From Brassica napus (taxonomy: Eukaryota > Streptophyta > Magnoliopsida > Brassicales > Brassicaceae): a stretch of DNA of 64,000 bases. The notes beneath the pieces were generated by a model. It did not search any database, was not told the origin of the DNA, and was given only the letters and a program-made list of their open reading frames with translations. The position numbers and the translations under genes are program-made. Each line of letters begins with the position of its first letter. Within the stretch, counting starts at the first letter, position 1. The stretch covers positions 56,347,452-56,411,451 of the forward strand of contig NC_063447.1 in the NCBI RefSeq assembly GCF_020379485.1. Direction: 5' to 3'. Below, piece by piece: positions 50,340 through 61,261 of this stretch.

Positions 50340-51007
50340 TTAAGGTCAATCAGTACCTTCATCGTGAGGCAAAAGAAAAGGAGGAGATTATTAGTCATTT
50401 TACAATAGCTTGTTTGTTTCTTGCATCATCTCTTTTTATTCACTAATTATTGTTTTGAAAAAGCTTGGTCAAGTACCTCAAACAAACATATGCTTGGCTA
50501 GCCTGAAACTATACTTAATTATATTGTCGACACTCATGCACAAAATTACATTGAATCGTGCAAAAGCTTTGACATCTGTCAAGTTTCATAGATTTATGAG
50601 TACAATATAAGCGGTTTTGTGTTGTTAGTAACTTGGTACATTCCTGGTCTGATTCTCAATTTGTGTTACAGTTAAAAAAAAAAAAAAATACTACGAAACT
50701 AGCTTGTGATACTCACTTTCTTTGTAATCAACGTGGAGTTGGCGTATTAAGTAAACTCTTAAATTATTTGGTAGGCGTTTAAAAGATCATAGGTTCGTAA
50801 CTTCGCATCTTGTTGGGAGAGATCTTTTCTAATACAGAGTTAATTTAACTTGGTGTGGTCCTCTTGGCTACAGGGATGTACGTCACTTAACGCAAATCAG
50901 AGTTTTTATTCTCCTTAGAAGAGAAATGCATGATAAATATAGATAATATAGGTTGTGATCGTTCTAATTGTATTCACATTTCCTAGCTACGATGTTTCTG
51001 GTTTGTA
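50340..51007. other. Duplicated F-box 3' and gamma-subunit 3' flank, copy 3 (left part)
   Basis: Matches 42290-42560 and 40226-40440. It contains the left target-site duplication of the LINE (50992-51007). The right part of the same flank resumes at 53319. Confidence 0.6.
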
Positions 51008-53318
51008 ATTGTGTCGTAAAAGCTTTTTCTCTCGGGCACAGTTTCCAAAAAGAAAAAAAACCTAAATCTTCGTTCTCCTCTCGGCGGCTCTGCCGTTCGC
51101 GAGTCGCCGCCTCTGCCGTTCGCGAGTCGCCGCCTCTGCTCTGCCGGCTTGCAATTGTTCCGGTGGACTCCCCTTCTCAAACTCCATCTTTGATCTTTTC
51201 TTTTAACTCTTCATATATCTCTTTTCAATGGCATCTTCTTCCCAACCCCCAGATCTAATTGAAAAAGTTGACAATGGCTTAGTGTTCACCATACTTCGCC
51301 GCTCTTCTTCAACTGGTTCTCTAAAAGTACCAGCTTCCTCAATTGGGTTTGATGGGTTTGTTGCTACTGCCGAAAAGTCTCCTTCAAGAACTATTATCCC
51401 CGGCTCACTGGCCTTCTCTCTCTGATGGCCAACATCACTCTGCAAACAATCATACTAGAGCCCCACAAATGACAAACAGAGTTACTAACAAAGCTCTGGT
51501 CAAAGTCAAAATTGCCTACTCCTGAAGTAAAGAAAGATGGAAATCTTCGATTCCCTTGGGCTGAGAAGATGAACCCATCTGCCAGGAACCTCTACAAAAC
51601 AACATCTCCCACATACTTGGAAGATGGTACTCCAATGGTAACAATCCCGAGCAAACTTCTGCTTCATGGTCCTGAAAATCAGAAAGAGTATATTATTGGC
51701 CAGTTTCATCGCTGTTCTATTCCGTCAGGTGGGCTTGTTCATGCTGTAGTTAATAGGATTGGGGTAAGAAATGCAGAATCTTTTCTAGGAAACTAGGTGA
51801 TTCTTCTTTTTTATTCCACATTCCAGATGTATCTACACGTTCTTGGATTCTTCAGAGGGGATTATGGCATTTGGATGACTGCTTGATGTTTGTAGCTCCT
51901 TGGAGTCCTGCAGCTTCATTATCTCTTCCAGAGATTTCCACTATTCCAGTTTGGGTAACTCTAAAAAATATCCCCAGTAGGTTATACTCTAATCCAGGAA
52001 TAAGCCGAATTGCCTCTGCCCTGGGAGCTCCAATGCTGACAAATAAGCCCAGACTTGACCCTACTCTCATGGGTGAGACAAAAATCTTGGTGGAAGTTGA
52101 ATTGGACAAGCAATTCCCGCAGAAGATCGCTTTGAATGACAAAAGGGGTACTATATCATTGGTTGATGTAGAGTATTCGTGGATCCCAACAAAGTGTGGT
52201 AAGTGTGGACACTTAGGCCATAAAGACTCAAGATGTCTGCAAAAATCTGCTCAGCCTAGGAACTCGAGTCATCCGTCTAATGATCAAATAGGAGCTTCGC
52301 TTGCTTCTGCAAGTGTTTACCCTTCTGTTTTAGTCCCTGAAGTTGCTACAGATGATATGAGTATTTATGCTTCTGTTACTGTGGCAAGGACTGATTCAGC
52401 CATTATTCCAACAGTCTCTCCTCCAGTTGCTGCCGTTGCGTCAGTCACAAGAACTCCAGTTGCTGCAGTAGCGTCCATCACAGGAACTCCTGTTGTTTCC
52501 GCTGCATCAGTCACAGAACATGTCCCTACTTTAATGGCTCCCTCACCTACTGTGAATATTGGTTCAGTCCATGTCCCATCCACTTCAGTCTCGACCACAG
52601 TCATTCAAGCCATAGAAGCATTACCTACTACATCAGTTGCTACTCTAAAGTCTACATCAGTATCTGATGGCCAAGTACTAGCTTCTTCACCTTCATCCTT
52701 TTTTGAGATCCTCCCTACAACTAACGAGTCAGAACCATCTACTCCAGCCACCATCTTTAAAGCAACAACAACAGCAACAGCCACTCCTTCTAGCAATTCA
52801 GCCTTGTCTGAAAATGCTCCGCTTAATACAGACCATACAACTACTTTGGAAGATCTTCCAGCCACAGGGAGTGTTTTTTTTAACGCCCCCACCCGAAGTT
52901 TCAAGTGATATTCCACCATATTCCGGAGGTTTGTCTTTTACTCCTTTCACAGGTGATTGCACAGGTTATTTTAATGAATTTGAAATGGCCCAACGATCAC
53001 GACATGGAAGAGAGCTGAAACCATCTCAGAAGGTCCAAGATATGCAGTGGCAAACAGTAAGAGGTCGCAAAAGCCAGGGCTGCCGAGGCAGAGGTCGTCA
53101 CGGAGACCAACACTAAAGTTATTTAGTGAGCTAATCCCTTTCTCAATTTTTTCAAATGCTTAGAGATTTATGCTGTAATTCTCTAGCTCCATATGATTTT
53201 TCAATCATCTTTCTTTCACAAGCTTTACTTTGAACTCTATGATGTCAAATTCATAGCCTTGTAACTTTATTTTCAGCATTGCAATTTAAATATGAAAGCC
53301 TTTTACAAAAAAAAAAAA
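51008..53318 (+). mobile_element. ORF1-only LINE derivative with poly(A) and 16-bp target-site duplication
   Basis: Flanked by ATGTTTCTGGTTTGTA at 50992-51007 and 53319-53334, with an A-run before the right copy. The interior encodes a plant L1 ORF1-type protein (51228-53116) but no endonuclease or reverse transcriptase, so the element skipped or lost ORF2 before it inserted. Two paralogous unoccupied sites exist at about 40427 and 44711. It probably spread using another LINE's proteins. Confidence 0.88.
51228..53116 (+). pseudogene. LINE ORF1-like gag (DUF4283 and CCHC zinc knuckle), frameshifted
   Basis: Starts MASSSQPPDLIEKVDNGLVF. Frame changes near 51420, 51515, 51785 (a base lost in ATTGGGGTAAG) and 52880 (T-run) link the pieces. 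The order is an N-terminal region, a DUF4283-like domain (FHIPDVSTRSWILQRGLWHL...APWSP; IPVWVTLKNIP), a CCHC knuckle CGKCGHLGHKDSRC (C-x2-C-x4-H-x4-C, about 52195-52240), a long Ser/Thr/Ala-rich tail with imperfect VAAVASVT repeats (about 52425-52510), and a basic Gly/Arg end (RGRKSQGCRGRGRHGDQH). ORF1 proteins bind element RNA. The lesions make this copy inactive. Confidence 0.8.
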
Positions 53319-53827
53319 ATGTTTCTGGTTTGTATACAGATAGCAAGGGTTACAGATAGCATGAGGACAAGGGTCGGTTCCCCAAATAGAGCATTATATC
53401 AGTAAATATTAGGATCATTACAGCAATCTACTAACATGTAAACGAACAGGCCATAGAAGATTAATCCTTTCTTGTTATTTTCATCGTTAGATTTGTTAAT
53501 TTGCCTAAGTGGCAGAGACATATGACACCTACACAGTATCTGGTTCAAAATTTCAAAGCTAGATTATTAAACCGAAGTATATATATATAAAAGGTGTTTG
53601 AGAAGAACAACACTGAAAGTTGTTGAGGAAGTGCTTCAGAAATCAGAACAAAATGTGAATGCAATTATTCATAATCCTGCCGGAAATTACAGGGATATTT
53701 ATTATTAAAAAAAAAAGAATCTTTTGGGCAAACACTGGTGGTGCCAACAAGAAGCCAGCAAAGGTTGTTCAAAACAGACTCCTCTCCTTCAAGGTGGATA
53801 GATATCATAACTCAGACAAGGATGTGC
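53319..53827. other. 3' flank of the gamma-subunit gene
   Basis: Right of the LINE. It contains the flank sequence duplicated at 40440-40860 and 44740-45000 and, nearest the gene, its probable 3' UTR (about 53700-53827, transcribed on the minus strand). Confidence 0.55.
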
Positions 53828-55629
53828 TTATTTTGCAGCTTCAAGTGCAGAAGCTCCAGAGATAATCTCGATAAGCTCTGTTGTAATAGAGGCTTGACGA
53901 GTCCTGTTGTAAGTAAGGGTGAGACGGTCAAGCATTTCTCCTGCGTTTCTGCTTGAACTGTCCATTGCAGACATTCTAGCTCCCATCTCACTACACGCAT
54001 TCTCCAGCACCGCATTGAACATTACCTAAACGTAAGAGTATTATAATTAATTCCTTATATTTATTTTCTATGATTAAAAAATCATAAATTAAGTTGGTAT
54101 CTTCTTTGTTTACTTACACAAGAGAATTGGAACTCGGCCAGATTCTGCAGAATCTCTCCCTTTGTTTCACCGCCTTCAATCTCGTACGAGTCAAGCTCAC
54201 CGAGTTTGCCTCCAACTTCAGATTCCTTTTCAATAATCTTTCAATGCAAAAAAAAAAAAAACAAGAATAAAATATGTGTGATATTAATCACAAATCGTAG
54301 TCTTGAGACATTTGACAATTGTGACATACCTCTGGCGACAAAACAGTGGCCACAGTCGGTAGAAATGCGACAACCGAATGGAACTTGTTGTAGACAATGC
54401 GCAAAGCATCAAATTCAACGTTCTTCAGGATGTCATCAGCTAGAACAGAGACCTGAACCAGCAAGTAAACATAAGAAAACATCAATACATAGTTCGAGAA
54501 CGAGCAAGTAACAAGTATGACCTTACCTGGGCATAATTGAGTGGATTCTTATTCAGCTCTGTTACAGTAAGGGAGATGTGGTTCTTTGAGTCACGGAACA
54601 TTATAGCCTTTGCTTTCTCTCCCACAATAACAAACTTCACTTCCTTTTCAGGACCTGCAACGAAGTAAAAAACAAATATCAGGGGTGGAAAATTAGGGAA
54701 ACAAACAAAACCCATAAAAACCATAGATAAACATACCAGCATTCAATTTGTAGAGAGCTCTGCTCACTTTAACAACAGTGGAGTTAATTCCACCACAAAG
54801 ACCCTTGTCAGAAGAGAGAGTAACCACCACGCTCTTCTTCACGTCAATACCTGGTTTTGACATTATGCAAATCATAAACACATCCAAAAGCAAAAGAAGA
54901 ACACAGAGATAGCAAGAGAGGATGGATATCGAAATAGTAAGAGATTGATCGTCATCATCAATATAAATGCATGCCATGGGATGGGATGGGATATAAATTG
55001 ATAAATATAAACTACTCCAACCGTACTGGGATTATCTCCAAGAAGTGCGGTAAAAGGCTGCCAAAGTCCACGGGAGTTCTCAGCTCTGCCTTGAACAGCT
55101 CTAAGCTTAGAAGCAGCAACCATCTTCATGGCCTTTGTGATCTTCTGGATGTTCTTTACACTCTTCATGCGGTTACGCACTGCACAGAGAATACATATAG
55201 ACTCATGAATATTAGAACATCTTAGAAATTCCAATTACCAGCTGAGACTTACCAACTTGAGTAGAGATAGATCGAACTCCAAGAAGTCCCTCCTCCCTAC
55301 AAATCAAATGCAGATTAAAATCCTCACGATCCAAATACATTATCTACTCACAAGCCACAGAGCAAATTGATTTCATCTTGTGATTAGATTAAAACGAGAT
55401 TCAAAAGAATCGTTAGCTAATTCGAAATCATAGAGACCAAATGAAATTCAGGGAGAAATGCTAACCCTAACGATCACATCAAAAGACTCAATCGAACAAA
55501 GCGATTTCGAATTCACAAGAAGAAGAATCGAGAGAGATCTCACTGGTCAGAAGAAGCGAGAGGAGATCGGATGGCAGCGATTGGGCGGAGGAGACGCCTC
55601 CCTTCGCGACGGAGAATAGACATAGCCAT
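53828..55629 (-). CDS. ATPC: ATP synthase subunit gamma, mitochondrial (complete, 8 exons)
   Basis: Exons 55544-55629, 55253-55296, 55027-55179, 54737-54850, 54527-54654, 54330-54452, 54118-54237 and 53828-54025 sum to 966 bp, or 321 residues, all with GT..AG introns and intact frame. Residues 1-40 are an Arg-rich mitochondrial presequence ([20 protein letters not shown]). The body has the gamma-subunit N-terminal helix ([20 protein letters not shown]), [11 protein letters not shown], and the C-terminal helix ending [11 protein letters not shown]...[20 protein letters not shown]. The gamma subunit is the rotating shaft of F1 that couples proton flow to ATP synthesis in the matrix. Length is close to the Arabidopsis protein (At2g33040, about 325). 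Two TGGGCC/T site II motifs lie about 200 bp upstream. Its 3' flank and exon 6 are duplicated elsewhere in this window. Confidence 0.96.
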
Positions 55630-56109
55630 TGATCAAAGATTGATGATGATGATGATGATAAATTAAAACACACGATTTTCTCAGATCGGTGTTCTTTCCT
55701 CCTCTCGACTCGGGTGATATGACTGACTGCTATTGGCAAAAACAAGGGGTTTGTTTGTCAGAACACACTTCCCACGACGTCGTTTTGGGATGATGACGAC
55801 AAGTTTTCTCCTGAATTCAGTTTGGGCTCAACAAAGGCTAATACTGATACATCATCGGCCCAAATTCAATACGAATTTTAGTTATGTGTTTTTCGGCATG
55901 CTCAAAAGAAAGAAATATGCAAGTATGGTACGCTGATAATTTGTTGTTAGTGATGTAAGAAAGTGGGATTACTAGTTTATGTCCTCAAAAGGCTTTTTAT
56001 AAACTGCTTTCTCTCTTAAATGAAATCGAGCAGTCTCTGATTATTTAATCAACTCTAGCATTTTTCTAATACTACAACAAGGTTTGGGGAAAAAATCGGT
56101 ATTCCTCCG
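55630..56109. other. Gamma-subunit promoter and intergenic DNA
   Basis: 55630-55760 is the probable 5' UTR, with a GAT tandem run at about 55643-55660. No other gene is seen. The 67-codon plus-strand frame at 55733 looks incidental. Confidence 0.45.
55823..55862 (-). promoter_or_regulatory. Site II (TGGGCY) promoter motifs of the gamma-subunit gene
   Basis: TGGGCT at 55823-55828 and, on the gene's strand, TGGGCC at 55857-55862 lie about 195-235 bp upstream of the ATG. Paired site II elements bind TCP factors and are common in plant nuclear genes for oxidative phosphorylation. The motifs are short, so the assignment rests on context. Confidence 0.45.
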
Positions 56110-56406
56110 CAGTGCCGTGCTTACACTTTTGGGGGCCTAAGGCTAATTTTCAAAATTTTGGTTTTTTTCACAAAATTTTTTATATAAAATAACTGAAGTT
56201 GTAGATACACTAAATATGACTGAAAATAAAAGAATCGATTAAGAAGAACCCAACTAAAATGTAAAGAACAAAATATATGAACAATCGAGCTGCTTATAAA
56301 TATATATATACACTCCTTATTCTCTATGAACTACTACTACGTTTTGAATAATTGGGGCCCCAAATAATGATGAAAAATGTGGAGGCCTGAGGCCATCCCC
56401 GGCTCT
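56110..56406. mobile_element. Possible short hAT-like element (GGGGCCTAAGGC ends)
   Basis: The left end CAGTGCCGTGCTTACAC with GGGGGCCTAAGGC, and a right end that reverse complements to AGAGCCGGGGATGGCC with a mirrored GGCCTCAGGCC, give degenerate terminal inverted symmetry. I see no convincing target-site duplication. Resembles a well-known class of plant GGGGCC-ended repeats. Confidence 0.4.
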
Positions 56407-56609
56407 TATCCATGGTAACATGGGCATTTGCCATGAGTTCATGGATACAAATTTTTTTTGTGTTAGTTTTAAAAGTCCATTTCAATCTGTTACATTATAA
56501 AAGAAAAATCATAATTAAGTAAACCTAATTTATTTATTACATGACAAAACAATAAAAAATTTGTACATTCACTATTAGTTTTGAGATATTCTTTTCTATT
56601 TGTTTCAGG

Positions 56610-57116
56610 TAGTGTTTTGAAAACCGGACTAGACGTTGATTCGACATTGTAACTAGATTAATGGTCGGACCGGTCCAACGGGTTCAACTGGGTTTTAAAT
56701 TTTAACTAAATTTTATATTAAGTAACTATTATATGTATAACATAAAATTATTTTTATAAAATTTTATATAATTATTAGAATCTAAAAATGATATGAAAAC
56801 AAAAATAATTTTTTTAAAATAATATAAAATAATGAAAATAATTTATTTAGATAGATACTTAGAAAACAATATGAATTTTTTATGAAATGTTTTTAAAATT
56901 TTCAGTTTAAAAAAATACTTGAATTTGAAAAAATATGATTTTAATATCAATGTTGATCTCTGGTTTTAGCGAGTTTTACCGGTTTTTAATCGGGTTTGCC
57001 ATTTTAACTCAAATCCGGTTTTTTAGTATAACCTGAAATCGAATAGATGGCTGAGTCACGGTTCGACCGGCCAGTCTGGTCCAGCCGGCCGATCTGGTCT
57101 AGTTTTCAAAACATTG
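56610..57116. mobile_element. hAT-like MITE with perfect 8-bp target-site duplication
   Basis: GTTTCAGG flanks both sides (56602-56609 and 57117-57124). The left end TAGTGTTTTGAAAACCGG and the right end, reverse complemented CAATGTTTTGAAAACTAG, share TGTTTTGAAAAC. No coding capacity is seen. The subterminal parts are rich in CCGG (GGACCGGTCC near 56667; CCGGCCAGTCTGG near 57067). Confidence 0.8.
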
Positions 57117-58316
57117 GTTTCAGGTTTTAGAGTTCAAGTTAAAAAAAATACAGTGAAGAAAAATATTTATAAAATGATCCAATATTATGTGTTTCGCCGA
57201 TGGTTATTATATTGGTTAAGACGACACTGCCTTTTGCCTTTTTTGTATAGTGGTGAGCACGGCTCTGTTCCTCCGGACCCAAAACATCATCTAATATCAG
57301 TTTTGCCATATCGGTTGTTCAAACCAGAGACCTCTAACTTAATGGTTAGAGTCATTTCCAATTGAAGTACGACCTATGATCAAACAAACTTGATCACGTG
57401 AAAATATTGTATAAGATTATACAGGTTTCAAGAACTCACTAGGAACCAAGCGGTAGTTTGGTGGACAAAACATAAACTTATCAGTCTTGAATTTGGTCTC
57501 CTACCAAAAATTAAGTTATCAGAAAAAGTTGAGAAATTCTCTAACATAGTCTTTTTTTTTGTTTCAAAAAAAAGTTTTATTAAAAAGTAAATATACATTT
57601 ATATCATATGGTTAGACTTAGTGTTTAGAATTAAGGAGTTTCAAATTTTAAAAAATAAAAAATTAAAATTAAAATTTTTAAAATAAAAATGACTATTTTG
57701 ATATATATTTTTTTGGGAGCTATTTTTGTAACAAAACCCACAAAAAAAACTATTTGAGAGATTGTCCAAAAAGATTCATTATATAGAGAGTATTGTTCAT
57801 AGGAGGTGTTTAACAAAATCTGGCAGTGGCAGTCTGGTTCACTGACATAGTACCGGTTCAGTAATTTTGATCTAAATTCGTTGATTCTTTTTTGTACTTA
57901 TTTTACCTTAGTTGCTAAATGCTGGACCAGTTCATGCACGGGTAATATCAGGGCATTTTCCCTATCCAGTTTTACTTCTACATTTGGTTGTTTACTAACA
58001 TAAGATGGACCTAACTTAAAAAGAAGACATGATACAAGGGATTTAAGGGTTACCGACACTTCAAAATTTTGACCAAGTCTATTTTACAAAAAAAAAAAAA
58101 TTTGACCAAGTCTTCTCCAATCCACAGACAAAATTAATGCCGTTACAATCCAAGAAAAAAATTCTTAAAATTTGTTAGCTCAAGAAGATTTAAAGGAGAA
58201 TACAAGTTTCACCAAACTATTTTTTAATTACTTGTGCCTCACTTACTTATGATCGTTGTTGTGTGTTCTTCATCGCTTCTTGCCTTTATTAATATAATAG
58301 CGAAATAGAGCATCTT
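57117..58316. other. AT-rich intergenic DNA
   Basis: Two short tracts of 13 A or more (about 58087) sit near a repeated TTTGACCAAGTCT. No gene is recognised. The plus-strand 83-codon frame at 57114 has no known motif. Confidence 0.4.
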
Positions 58317-58524
58317 AATCAGTGGTGGTAGTCCAGTGGCGCTCGAGAGAATAAACTCAATACGGCGAACCCTGATTCGAATCCCGTTGGTCACATGGAT
58401 ATAGGGTATTGCTTTCGGCTCATTTGAATGTCCAGGAAAGGGTCTATCCGTGGGATGTACCTCCACCCGGGAATTAGGTATGTGTCTTTAATAGATCCGG
58501 ATTTAATCTTTTTTTTCAAAAAAA
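58317..58524 (+). mobile_element. tRNA-derived SINE
   Basis: Target-site duplication AAATAGAGCATCTT at 58303-58316 and 58525-58538. The 5' part has an A-box-like TGGTAGTCCAGTGG (about 58325-58338) and a B-box GATTCGAATCC (about 58373-58383), the internal RNA polymerase III promoter of a tRNA-derived head. The 3' end is a T-run then A-run. Length of about 208 bp fits Brassicaceae SINEs. It encodes no protein and moves with LINE enzymes. Confidence 0.85.
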
Positions 58525-59215
58525 AAATAGAGCATCTTGCGCGGGCAAGATTTAACCCTTTATCCATTTTAACCATATAGTAAGTTAATAACGAGTTTAT
58601 GGAGTTGAAATTTGGGTAGAAATGGCCGCATAGGCGAAAAATCTACTTGGGTAAATGCGTCTAGTTGACAGTTCAAGCAGAAACGTAGGAGAAAAGCTTA
58701 GTTAACCATTTCACCACCATCACTTATCGTCAAAGATTCTCCACATCAGTAACAGAGCTGCTTATCGAAACTATCTCTGGAGCTTCGGCACGTGAAGTCT
58801 CTTAATAAACCAATCCTAGTTTGTTCCCTTCTTCGATTTTGGCTTTGATATTCTATCTGTTCAGTGTCCATCTTGAAGGAGAAGAGACTCTTTAAGGGAT
58901 AGAAAATCAGTTTCTGCCTTCTCCAAGAATATGCTGTGTTGTTTGGTGAAAACATTCTGACTGAATTTGCCACATCTCCGAGAATATGCCCCCTCCCCAC
59001 CCCCAAAGTCAAAAACAAATTTTTGTTGAGATATCACTCCATGATTGATTCAATCCAAGTTGAGATATCACAACCAATGTATTTAGTAAATGTTATTGTC
59101 AAGACTTTAATACCTTACCGGTAAATACTGATTAGTCACACCTCCACTAGCAAACTACATTTATACTCGTCTTCTCCTTATCTTTGCTTCAACAAACTTT
59201 ATCTTGACGACCATA
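58525..59215. other. RLP upstream region
   Basis: No coding sequence seen. The promoter and 5' UTR of the RLP at 59216 should lie in the right part, after about 58990. Confidence 0.4.
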
Positions 59216-61261
59216 ATGTCGGCAATGCGTCTACCTTTGATTCTTCTCTTTGTACTCTTACGCTCTTGTATCTTTGCTTCAAGCGTCTTCCTCATAAAAA
59301 ATCCTGTTGATGGTCTTGTTCCTTGTCACCCTCAGCACATTCAAGCCCTTACACAGTTCAAGAACGAGTTTGATTCCAGCGGTTGCAACCAAACTGACTA
59401 CTTCAATGGAGTCTGGTGCGATAACACGACGGGAGAGGTCACGAGACTAAAACTACCAGAGGGCTGTCTCAGGGAAACTCTGAGTTCCAACAGCAGCCTC
59501 TTCAGTCTGGATCACCTCAGATACCTTGATCTCTCTTACAACAACTTCAACTCCTCAGTTCCTTCTGAACTCGGCAATCTCAACATATTAGAGGTCTTGA
59601 TTCTTTCCTCTAATGGCTTCATAGGTCAAATTCCTTCCTCATTTAGCAACCTAAGTCAGCTATTTTTTTTAGACCTTTCCCATAACGAGCTCACTGGTGG
59701 TTTCCCACTTGTGCAAAATCAAACAAAACTCAACTATTTAGACATTTCCTATAATCACTTATCCTCTAAAACTTTGTATCCCAAAAGTAGCCTATTCATG
59801 TTGCATCACCTTCGTTACCTTGATCTCGCTTCCAACAACTTCAGTTTCTCATCAATCCCTTCTGAATTTGGCAATCTCTTTAGATTAGAAGTCTTGTTTC
59901 TTTCCTCCACCGGCTTGACTGGCCAAGTTCCTTCCTCATTTAGTAACCTAAGTCGGCTAACTAAGTTATCCCTTGACCATAACGAACTCACTGGTACCTT
60001 AGAGCCTATCTCAAAGCTCACCACCCTCGACTTTCTCTGCCTATCTTTCCTAAAAATAAGCTACCCATTTGACTTAAACCTCTTCTCTTCTCTCAAATCT
60101 TTGTTGGTCCTAGATTTTTCCGGTAATAGTATATCACCAGATAGTTTAAGTTCAGATTCAGGCATCCTGTTGAACTTGCAGAAACTGGACTTGTCGGGAT
60201 GTGGCATCACTCAATTCCCAAACTTCTTAAAAAACCTTCATAACTTGGAGCTTATAAACCTTTCCAACAATAATATCAGTGGAAAAGTTCCCGAGTGGTT
60301 GTGGAAGCTTCCTCGTTTGAGCGCTTTGGCTCTTGTTAATAACTCTTTCACAGGTTTTGAAGGTTCGGTGGAACTTTTAGTAAATTCATCGATTAGCTTT
60401 TTAGATTTGGCTTTAAACCATTTTAAAGGACCATTTCCAAATCCACCACACTCCCTAAAATCCTTATCTGCATGGAACAATAGCTTCACAGGAAACATAC
60501 CTCTTTCAATCTGCAACCGAAGCTCTCTTGATCTTCTTGATCTATCCTACAACAAATTCACCGGTTCAATCCCTCCATGTCTGAGTAACTTTCAAAGCTC
60601 TCTCATTGCTGTGAACCTCCGGAAGAATAACTTGGAGGGAAATCTTCCAGACATGTGCTATGATGGTGCCTTGCTTCGGACACTTGATGTTGGTTACAAT
60701 CGACTAACGGGGAAACTTCCAAGATCTCTCTTGAATTGCTCCCGTTTAAGGTTTCTGAGTGTTGACAACAACAGAATCAAGGACACGTTTCCTTTCTGGC
60801 TCAAGGCTTTGCCTTATTTGAAAGCTCTTACCCTCCGTTCAAACGAATTCTACGGCCCTATATCGCCTTCTGATCAAGGTTCATTTGCATTCCCCGAGCT
60901 GCGCATACTTGAAATAGCATATAACAACTTTTCAGGGAGCTTGCCCCCAGATTACTTCGTAAACTGGAAAGCATCATCGCTCGATGAAGATGGGAGGTTG
61001 TATATGGAAGACAACAGTTCTGCTTTATATGTCTATCAAGATACCATAGACTTGCAATACAAAGGTCTAAAGATGGAGCAAGCGAAGATACTTACTTCCT
61101 ACTCAACCATTGATTTTTCTGGAAACAGACTTGAAGGACCGATTCCTGAATCTATTGGTCTCTTGAAGAAACTGATTGCACTCAACTTATCCAACAACGC
61201 CTTCACAGGACATATCCCTCTATCTTTGGCAAACGTGACGGAGCTCGAGTCACTTGATCTA
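59216..61261 (+). pseudogene. Receptor-like protein (LRR-RLP) interrupted by a copia retrotransposon
   Basis: One open frame of 682 codons. The start is the ATG at 59216, a likelier start than the TTG at 59204. It encodes a signal peptide (about residues 1-24), an N-terminal cap with paired Cys ([15 protein letters not shown]), then about 25 leucine-rich repeats typified by [17 protein letters not shown] non-LRR island region begins near [11 protein letters not shown] (about 60990-61090), followed by LRRs up to ELESLDL. The LTR starts at 61262 and gives an in-frame Cys-stop. The related pseudogene at 45500 shows what is lost: the last repeats, the C-terminal cap, acidic region, transmembrane helix and tail. 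Without these the product would be secreted, not membrane-anchored. No other lesion is visible, so the insertion is recent. Confidence 0.92.

Noticed and set aside
55733..55936. Small gene divergent from the gamma-subunit gene
   Set aside because: It overlaps the promoter region with site II motifs and has no known domain or splice signal.
58317..58400. Functional tRNA gene
   Set aside because: A and B boxes are present, but the rest does not fold as a tRNA by eye, and a target-site duplication and A-run mark it as a SINE.
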